Shown here: one piece after another, positions 1-4,591 of the stretch
How positions within the stretch are numbered: position 1 is the stretch's first letter
Layout: the number at the start of each line of letters is the position of its first letter
Assembly: GCA_903932385.1 (NCBI GenBank)
Contig: CAIZGA010000669.1
Coordinates: forward strand, 1 to 8,092
Direction of reading: 5' to 3'
DNA: 8,092 bases
Source of the DNA: an uncultured Acidobacteriota bacterium
GTDB lineage: Bacteria > Acidobacteriota > Terriglobia > Terriglobales > Acidobacteriaceae
Made by a program: the position numbers and the translations under genes
Notes under the pieces: generated by a model
The model's input: the letters and a program-made list of their open reading frames with translations, nothing else
Database searches by the model: none
What the model was told of the DNA's origin: nothing

Positions 1-230
1 CTGCCATTTTGCAGATTCGGCCATCGCCATATCGTGCCGTTCAACTGATTTTTTGAGCAGTTTTTGGTTCCAAACATCATTTTTTCGTCTTTTCGGTCGA
101 CGTTTAATATTATCCCTACAGATAACTAATATTCATCCTCCAACAAACATCATTATCCAATTTAGATTCAACATTAAAACTACAGATTTTCACCCCAATT
201 TTCTTCCGGAAATTTCCACCCGCAAAAGCA
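1..230. other. AT-rich intergenic stretch at left edge
   Basis: No gene is convincing here. The stretch is visibly richer in A and T than the rest of the window and lies downstream of the aminotransferase and its terminator. On the minus strand, ATG codons at 30-28 and 24-22 open a frame that stays open to the window edge (MAMAESAKWQ). This could be the first ten codons of a gene continuing to the left, with the AT-rich stretch as its promoter. No clear Shine-Dalgarno sequence precedes either ATG, and ten codons prove nothing. I found no well-spaced -35/-10 pair. The long plus-strand open frame starting at 53 is the antisense shadow of the aminotransferase. Confidence 0.4.
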
Positions 231-263
231 AAGCGGCCCGACGATTGTCTCGCCGGGCCGCTT
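231..263 (-). terminator. Rho-independent-type terminator hairpin of the aminotransferase gene
   Basis: AAGCGGCCCG (231-240) and CGGGCCGCTT (254-263) are perfect 10-bp inverted arms. After an A/C mismatch, three more inner pairs (CGA/TCG) extend the stem, leaving a small loop of about 5 nt. The hairpin begins 17 bp past the TAA stop of the minus-strand aminotransferase gene. On that strand the stem is followed by TTTGCTTTTG, an interrupted T tract rather than a clean one, so termination may be only moderately efficient. Confidence 0.7.
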
Positions 264-280
264 CAATTTCCTTGCTCAGT

Positions 281-1534
281 TTATCGTGCCGCTGCTGCGG
301 AAACATTCTCCGGCTTCTTTTCACCGTATTGTTTCAACAACTTGCGCAACGCACCCATCGCAATGTCCACATGCTCGCGCTGCAGAATAAACGACGGCAA
401 AAACCGCAGCACAGTTCCCTGCACGCAATTCAACATCACGCCCAGCCCATGCCCGGCTTCCACCAACGGCCGCCCCGGAACGTTCAGCGCCAGCCCCTGC
501 AACGCCCCTTCGCCGCGCGCTTCCGTGGCTGCATCAAACTCATTCGCAAGGGCTTGCAGGTTCTGCTGCAGATAGCCGCCGGTGTCTTTTACACGCGCCA
601 GCAGCCCTTCGTCTTCCACCACCGACAAAAATTCCAGCCCCAACCGGCACGCCAGCGGAGATCCACCCAACGTGCTGCCATGCTTCGCCGGCCCGAAAAC
701 GGAGAAATATTCCTTGCGCACCAGCAGCACGCTCAGCGGTATGCCACCGCCCACCGGCTTGCCCAACACCAGCAGGTCCGGCGTTACGCCGCTGCCTTCA
801 AATCCAAACCAGCGGCCCAAACGGCCCAACCCGCATTGGATTTCATCCAGCACCAGCAGCGCTTTGTGCTTGTCTGCCAGGCGGCGCGCTTCCTGCATAA
901 ACTCATGCGAACACGCCATGATTCCGCCTTCGCCCATCAGCGGCTCCAGCAGAATGCAGCAGGTGGAGTCATCCATTGCCGCGCGCAGCTGCTCCAGATT
1001 GTTGCGCTCGATGAACTGAACGCCCGGCACCAGCGGCTCAAATCCTTCGCGGTACTTGTCCTGACCCGTCACTGAGAGCGAGCCATACGTGCGTCCGTGA
1101 TACGAACCCTCCAGCGCGATGATCTTCGTCTTCGGCGTGGCGAAATTATCGCGCGCCCAAAGCCGCGCCAGTTTGATGGCGCCTTCAATCGCTTCTGAAC
1201 CGCCGGTGGAATAAAACGCTCCACCCATGCCGCTCATCCAGCAAAGTTTTTCTGCAAGCTCGCCCGGATAGCGCTGGCTGTAGTGGTGCGACAGATGCAC
1301 CAGCTTCGTCGCCTGGTCGCGATAGACCTCCACCATGCGCGGGTGCGCGTGCCCGAGCGCATTCACGCCCAGACCGGAGAATAGGTCCAGATATTTGCGG
1401 CCTGCAGTGTCGAATAGATAGACACCTTCGCCGCGCTCCATGGCAATTGCATTGCGGGGATAAACCGGTAGAAGGTACTCGCGATCTCGACCAATAATCA
1501 GGTCCGCAGTTTCATCCTGCGGCAGCTCACTCAT
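281..1534 (-). CDS. Class III PLP-dependent aminotransferase, acetylornithine/ornithine (ArgD-like) type
   Basis: This is a cytoplasmic fold-type I PLP enzyme expected to move an amino group between an omega-amino compound (N-acetylornithine or a relative) and 2-oxoglutarate, most plausibly in arginine biosynthesis. With the ATG at 1534 it has 417 residues, normal for the family. Seen in order are a phosphate-binding segment STGGSEAIEGAIKLAR (about 109-124), GSYHGRTYGSLSVTG, the PLP-nitrogen aspartate in LVLDEIQCG (D230), the Schiff-base lysine in GKPVGGGIP (K259), the HGSTLGGSPLACR segment and the C-terminal GTVLRFLPSFIL typical of ArgD-like enzymes. Typical ArgD proteins have EANE where this one has EAIE, so ornithine, GABA or another omega-amino substrate cannot be excluded. 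A GTG three codons upstream (1543) is an alternative start, but the ATG lies better placed after GAGAG. No arg genes adjoin it; it has its own hairpin terminator and a duplicated 16-bp element before the start, so it is probably monocistronic. Confidence 0.93.
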   Translation of the reverse strand: MSELPQDETADLIIGRDREYLLPVYPRNAIAMERGEGVYLFDTAGRKYLDLFSGLGVNALGHAHPRMVEVYRDQATKLVHLSHHYSQRYPGELAEKLCWMSGMGGAFYSTGGSEAIEGAIKLARLWARDNFATPKTKIIALEGSYHGRTYGSLSVTGQDKYREGFEPLVPGVQFIERNNLEQLRAAMDDSTCCILLEPLMGEGGIMACSHEFMQEARRLADKHKALLVLDEIQCGLGRLGRWFGFEGSGVTPDLLVLGKPVGGGIPLSVLLVRKEYFSVFGPAKHGSTLGGSPLACRLGLEFLSVVEDEGLLARVKDTGGYLQQNLQALANEFDAATEARGEGALQGLALNVPGRPLVEAGHGLGVMLNCVQGTVLRFLPSFILQREHVDIAMGALRKLLKQYGEKKPENVSAAAAR

Positions 1535-1554
1535 AACGCTCACATCTCTCAGGG

Positions 1555-1595
1555 AATGACGTGCGGGTCAATCAATGCAAATGACGTGCGGGTCA
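1555..1595. repeat. Tandem 16-bp direct repeat before the aminotransferase, candidate operator
   Basis: AATGACGTGCGGGTCA occurs perfectly at 1555-1570 and again at 1580-1595, a 25-bp period. Each copy contains TGAC-N6-GTCA, an imperfect 14-bp dyad with 10 of 14 positions symmetric. The copies lie 21 to 61 bp upstream of the aminotransferase ATG on the minus strand. Two dyadic copies in a short 5' region suggest a pair of binding sites for a dimeric regulator. The regulator is unknown, and a chance local duplication remains possible. Confidence 0.6.
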
Positions 1596-1716
1596 CTACA
1601 CCTGCGTGGGATTTTTATCGTCCTGTATCTAAGAATAGCACTGAATCTGCTGCACCCCAAATACATCCTGCCCCCGCAACCAATCGAGCTTTCCGCATCT
1701 CGAACAGGGTCACGCG

Positions 1717-2310
1717 CTAATCCGTCTCATCCAACATCCAGCCAATCCGCAGCATGACGTTGTGCTGCTGTGGATTTGAAAACGTATAGTAGTCCCTCAA
1801 TTCCAGACGCAGGCTGTTTTCAGAATTTTTTTCTTCGCCGAATCTCGGCATGGCCAGCGCCAGGCCATAATCCAGAGCGTTGCCTGCTTCAAATAATCGG
1901 CTGTAACCCACCAGGGCCATCGGCGCATATTTCAACCCGGTGGGCGCAAGCGAGATGTTGCCGTCCAGACTCAGATAGCCGCTAACGGCGCGCCCATTGG
2001 CCATTGGTCCCATCACGCCGGCTTCAATAAAAACAGGAAAAGGCAGCAGCGTCATCCCCGCGCCACATCCCACCAGTGAGGATGTATTCGCAGAGGAGGT
2101 TGAAGCGCCCGCGCCACAGAGGATTCCCAACCGTGAATAATAGCTGTCTTTGGATTGTGATTTGGTGGGCGCTGCATTGCTCGGCATCGGTGCATCCGGC
2201 AGTGCAGTTGGTTGCGAGGAACTCGTACCCGCGCTGGTGGATTGTGCCACTGCCGCTGCGGCAGCCGCCAGAACGGCAATCGTCCACAAAATAATTTTTA
2301 CCGCTTTCAT
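1717..2310 (-). CDS. Small exported protein, probable beta-rich envelope protein, unknown function
   Basis: I do not recognise a named family. The 197-residue product starts with MKAVKIILWTIAVLAAAAAA, a clear Sec signal peptide with likely cleavage after AVA (about residue 22). A Ser/Thr/Pro/Ala-rich linker containing LPDAP follows. The rest (about 60-197) alternates short glycine-bounded hydrophobic stretches (GAGMTLLPFPVFIEAGV, SGYLSLDGNISL, MALVGYSRLFEAG, DYGLALAMP, SLRLELRDYYTF, NVMLRIGWM). This is what a small outer-membrane beta barrel or beta sandwich would look like. Two cysteines (C65, C82) could pair outside the cytoplasm. ATG 2310 is chosen because GGAGG lies 4 nt upstream and the signal peptide begins there; an upstream in-frame TTG at 2337 adds nine unlikely residues. 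It lies 48 bp downstream of the SRPBCC gene on the same strand, so the two probably share a transcript. I see no terminator after it. Confidence 0.75.
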   Translation of the reverse strand: MKAVKIILWTIAVLAAAAAAVAQSTSAGTSSSQPTALPDAPMPSNAAPTKSQSKDSYYSRLGILCGAGASTSSANTSSLVGCGAGMTLLPFPVFIEAGVMGPMANGRAVSGYLSLDGNISLAPTGLKYAPMALVGYSRLFEAGNALDYGLALAMPRFGEEKNSENSLRLELRDYYTFSNPQQHNVMLRIGWMLDETD

Positions 2311-2358
2311 ACCGCCTCCACTTCCATTGCTTTGCAATTCTTCTGGTCTGGAGCACCG

Positions 2359-3174
2359 CTATTTGCGCAAGGCATTGCACGCCGAACGCAGCGTGAATTC
2401 CAGAGACTCGCGCGGTATGCCATCGATGTACGGGCCTACCAGCCATCCCAGGCCCGACGGCACAGCGCGTGTCAGAGAGACTGCCTCAATCTGCAGATAA
2501 AGCCCGCCGTCACGCTCCTCATAACTCCAATAGGTATTCAGCCGCCACAGAAAGCCATGCTCTTCTTTCGCATCCAGCGCATGCTCGGTGCTCGTGCCCG
2601 GATTGCCGACTTCATGCACCAGCGTGCTTTGCGAAAGGCTGTAGCCGTGCTGCGGGTCAAGCCGGCCATAGGTGATGTTGTAGGTCGTATCCATCACCAC
2701 GGTGATGACATGCTGTTGGCGTATGCGCATCGATGCTTCCATCTGGTCGCCGCTGCTGCCGAGAATGCGTGCCTGCAAAACCTCCGGCGCAAAATATTGC
2801 GGATAGTGGTTGAAGTCGCGCAACAGCCGTTCAAAATCCGCCGCGTGGGCACCGCGTACATATGCAGTCCCGCGCCAGTGGTGCAGCATGGCCCCGTCCA
2901 GCGCGCCAGCGGGCAGCGCCACCGGCTCACTCACTTTGCCGCTGATAATTTCCCCGCGCTGCAGACGCAAATCCACAGCCGCGCTTCCGGCAGATGCTCC
3001 GACAATAAAATTGTTCAGCGAATGATGCTGCTGCGCCAACCGCGCCGCCACGGCCGTGCTGTAGGTAGTGAATGCCTTCGCCGCAGTTAAACTCGGCTCC
3101 GCATTTGCAATGAAGGTCGGCAACAACACCAGCATCACGCTGTAGAAGATTTTTATTTGCCATTTCGTTCGCAT
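2359..3174 (-). CDS. Exported SRPBCC/START-like (polyketide cyclase/Coq10-type fold) protein
   Basis: The 271-residue product begins with a basic n-region (MRTKWQIK), a hydrophobic core (FYSVMLVLLPTFI) and an ANA cleavage site at about residue 25, so it is predicted to be exported. Residues of about 98-270 fit the SRPBCC helix-grip fold. GTAYVRGAHAADFERLLRDFNHYPQYFAPEV is the usual first strand plus the helix and DF/DY-xxYPxF segment. Antiparallel strands follow (MEASMRIRQQHVITVVMDTTYNITY, LWRLNTYWSYEERDGGLYLQIEAVSL), then a long C-terminal helix (IPRESLEFTLRSACNAL). Such folds bind hydrophobic ligands in a cavity; the ligand here cannot be read from sequence. ATG 3174 is preferred because AAGGGGG lies just upstream and the signal peptide starts there; the frame is open to a GTG at 3261. 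It heads a likely two-gene unit with the downstream small exported protein and diverges from the winged-helix gene across 177 bp. Confidence 0.78.
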   Translation of the reverse strand: MRTKWQIKIFYSVMLVLLPTFIANAEPSLTAAKAFTTYSTAVAARLAQQHHSLNNFIVGASAGSAAVDLRLQRGEIISGKVSEPVALPAGALDGAMLHHWRGTAYVRGAHAADFERLLRDFNHYPQYFAPEVLQARILGSSGDQMEASMRIRQQHVITVVMDTTYNITYGRLDPQHGYSLSQSTLVHEVGNPGTSTEHALDAKEEHGFLWRLNTYWSYEERDGGLYLQIEAVSLTRAVPSGLGWLVGPYIDGIPRESLEFTLRSACNALRK

Positions 3175-3216
3175 GCCGTCCCCCTTGATGACTGCAACAT
3201 GACAGAGAGACGCGGC

Positions 3217-3232
3217 TGGAACAATGCATGCA
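3217..3232 (+). promoter_or_regulatory. Weak sigma-54-like (-24/-12) element before the winged-helix gene
   Basis: TGGAACAATGCATGCA has GG (3218-3219) and GC (3230-3231) separated by exactly 10 nt. It shares TGG, A5, C6 and TGCA with the consensus TGGCACG-N4-TTGCA. If used, transcription would start near 3243 and give a leader of about 110 nt before ATG 3352. The first T of TTGCA and C4 of TGGC are missing, and it overlaps the CATGCAGCA repeat, so a chance match is quite possible. Confidence 0.25.
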
Positions 3233-3247
3233 GCATCACATGCAGCA
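3227..3247. repeat. Direct repeat CATGCAGCA with 12-bp period, candidate regulator site
   Basis: CATGCAGCA is found perfectly at 3227-3235 and 3239-3247 with 3 bp between. The pair lies in the 177-bp region between the divergent SRPBCC and winged-helix genes. OmpR/PhoB-type winged helices are known to bind head-to-tail half-sites about one helical turn apart, so this could be an autoregulatory operator of the adjacent membrane regulator. That link is inference. Confidence 0.4.
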
Positions 3248-3351
3248 GGATTGTTTCTCACGGCGCAAGCGCATATCTGTCAGACATTTGCGGGGAGTTC
3301 TCACGCGCACGCCGTTGGCTGCGACTGGCGCATTCGATACACTGGCTGCGG

Positions 3352-4200
3352 ATGAATGCCACGCCGCCATCTCGCCGCTATCGCTTCGGAGTCTTTGAGG
3401 CAGACGCCTCCACCGGAGAACTGCATCGCCAGGGGATGCGCATCAAGCTGCATTCGCAACCCTTTCAATTGCTGCTTCTGTTGCTGGAGCGACGCGGAGA
3501 ATTGCTGACACGCGAGGAAATTTGCCGCGAATTGTGGCCCGATGGCACGTTTGTGGATTACGAACACGGCGTCAACTCCGCCATCAATCGCATCCGCGAA
3601 GCACTCGGCGACCGCGCAGCCAATCCGCGCTTTGTGGAGACACTCGCCCGGGGCGGGTATCGATTTCTTGCACCAGTGGAATCGCTGGAGAGCCATGCGA
3701 CAACAAAGGCGGCAGAAAGTTCCAGCCTATTCACCGGCAACATTTTCGCCACGCCTGAAGACCTGCCCGTCAGTTCGCGTTCGACTGTGGCCACAATTTT
3801 TGTTTTGTTTCAACTGATGTACCTTGGCTTCTACGTTGGCGCTCTGGCCAATCTGGCTGAAATCCAGGACCTGCTGGCCGTGCTGCCCTATGCAACGCAG
3901 GTATTTCTGCTGCTGATTGTTACCGCTGCGGTAATGATTCCGGTTCGCACATTTCTGCTCTGCGCGCTGCTGTTCCGCGCCCCGGGTCTGCGCGCAAAAT
4001 TTCTTCGGCTCTGGTGGCTGCTGCTGCCGATGGATGTGCTCTGGGCACTTTCGCCTTTCCTGCTGCTGCACCACATCAACTCCGGCCTGGCGCTCGCCTG
4101 CATGGCGATTCTCCTCTACTCCCCCTTTGCGCAGCGTGCCTTGCTGCTGATGGCCTCACGGCAGGATCCAGGGAACCACAACGCTTTGCCGAACGTATAA
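3352..4200 (+). CDS. Membrane-bound winged-helix transcriptional regulator (ToxR/CadC-like, four TM helices)
   Basis: The product has 282 residues. Residues of about 10-107 form an OmpR/PhoB-type winged helix (Trans_reg_C): the N-terminal strand YRFGVFEADASTGELHRQG, a helix ending in LLLLLERRGELLTREEICRELWP, the recognition-helix region VNSAINRIREALGD, and the wing ARGGYRFLAPV. A polar linker (about 110-143) leads to four hydrophobic segments at about 144-166, 178-206, 218-239 and 243-260. There is no receiver domain and no sizeable extracytoplasmic domain, so it is a one-component regulator whose signal is probably sensed in or at the membrane. CadC and ToxR differ in having one TM and a periplasmic sensor. 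ATG 3352 is chosen because the domain begins right after it; there is no strong Shine-Dalgarno sequence, and the frame is open upstream to 3157, which would overlap the divergent gene. Its likely targets are the divergent exported-protein genes and itself. Confidence 0.85.
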   Translation: MNATPPSRRYRFGVFEADASTGELHRQGMRIKLHSQPFQLLLLLLERRGELLTREEICRELWPDGTFVDYEHGVNSAINRIREALGDRAANPRFVETLARGGYRFLAPVESLESHATTKAAESSSLFTGNIFATPEDLPVSSRSTVATIFVLFQLMYLGFYVGALANLAEIQDLLAVLPYATQVFLLLIVTAAVMIPVRTFLLCALLFRAPGLRAKFLRLWWLLLPMDVLWALSPFLLLHHINSGLALACMAILLYSPFAQRALLLMASRQDPGNHNALPNV

Positions 4201-4252
4201 CTCCACCAAAACCCGTAATCAGGCAAACGTTCTCCATGCTCAATCAGTCTGA

Positions 4253-4347
4253 ATACTGTAATCCAAAACAGATTGCGGGGGAATTTTGGCAGTATAAAAT
4301 TCTGTTTTCCATAGAATTTCATACTGTAATATGAATTGCAGCAGTAC
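4253..4347. repeat. Cluster of ATACTG/CAGTAT inverted repeats, candidate enhancer sites
   Basis: Four related half-sites alternate in orientation: ATACTGTAAT (4253-4262), CAGTAT (4290-4295), ATACTGTAAT (4321-4330) and CAGTAC (4342-4347). The middle pair belongs to a long inverted repeat, 4290-4303 against 4313-4326, with 13 of 14 arm positions complementary around a 9-nt centre. CTGTAAT at 4324-4330 and ATTGCAG at 4335-4341 form an 18-bp dyad with a 4-bp spacer; a looser CTGTAAT...ATTGCGG pair occurs at 4256-4278. The cluster lies about 130-225 bp upstream of the predicted sigma-54 start, a typical distance for binding sites of an NtrC-family activator. There is no T tract after the hairpin, so it does not read as a terminator. 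Confidence 0.5.
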
Positions 4348-4450
4348 AAATTATGGGAACCCACGCCCACAATTTCGGCTTGAATGTCTATGCTGTTGAA
4401 TGCAAAGCATTTTCTTTCGAGCCAATCGCGATTCGCAGCCATTTAACACA

Positions 4451-4466
4451 TGGCAGCCCGCTTGCA
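4451..4466 (+). promoter_or_regulatory. Sigma-54 (RpoN) -24/-12 promoter of the histidine kinase operon
   Basis: TGGCAGCCCGCTTGCA matches the sigma-54 consensus TGGCACG-N4-TTGCA in TGGCA and TTGCA, with the invariant GG (4452-4453) and GC (4464-4465) exactly 10 nt apart. Only the sixth and seventh bases differ (GC for CG). Transcription should start near 4477, leaving a leader of about 115 nt before ATG 4592. The orientation is correct for the kinase operon, whose second gene encodes a sigma-54-activator-type regulator, so positive autoregulation is plausible. Confidence 0.68.
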
Positions 4467-4591
4467 TCTACATATGCATACGGGAGCAACTACGACCACC
4501 GCAACAGCAACCAACCAGTCGGCTCTGAGCAGAGACCCAGCAGAATGATTCGTAACGCAGCCCGCATTTGCAGTTTTGTCGCAGGCACTTC

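Larger units (their letters stand above)
4201..4591 (+). other. Regulatory intergenic region before the histidine kinase operon
   Basis: This 391-bp gap holds no gene I can support but is dense in signals. At 4253-4347 is an AT-rich cluster of ATACTG/CAGTAT inverted repeats. At 4399-4411 is the short palindrome AATGC-AAA-GCATT. At 4451-4466 is a near-consensus sigma-54 promoter, then a leader of about 115 nt containing the dyad CTCTG-AG-CAGAG (4523-4534). A plus-strand open frame from ATG 4353 to TGA 4598 (81 codons) has no Shine-Dalgarno sequence and no recognisable motif, and it runs across the predicted promoter, so I do not call it. I see no terminator hairpin with a T tract after the winged-helix gene. 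Confidence 0.6.

Noticed and set aside
53..1075. 340-codon plus-strand open frame across the aminotransferase
   Set aside because: Antisense to a gene with every class III aminotransferase motif; its translation is Arg/Gln/His-rich with no recognisable domain.
2212..3090. 292-codon plus-strand open frame over the SRPBCC gene
   Set aside because: The opposite strand has a signal peptide, strong Shine-Dalgarno sequence and SRPBCC fold; this frame has none of these.
4290..4326. Inverted repeat read as a transcription terminator of the winged-helix gene
   Set aside because: The stem is AT-rich, no T tract follows it on the plus strand, and its half-sites recur outside the hairpin, which fits protein-binding sites better.
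4253..4330. TACTGTA motifs read as LexA/SOS boxes
   Set aside because: They resemble E. coli SOS half-sites, but the CTGT-N8-ACAG pairing is absent and the neighbouring genes have no DNA-damage link.
4116..4442. 108-codon minus-strand ORF
   Set aside because: It overlaps the end of the winged-helix gene antisense and runs through the repeat cluster; no motif or start signal.
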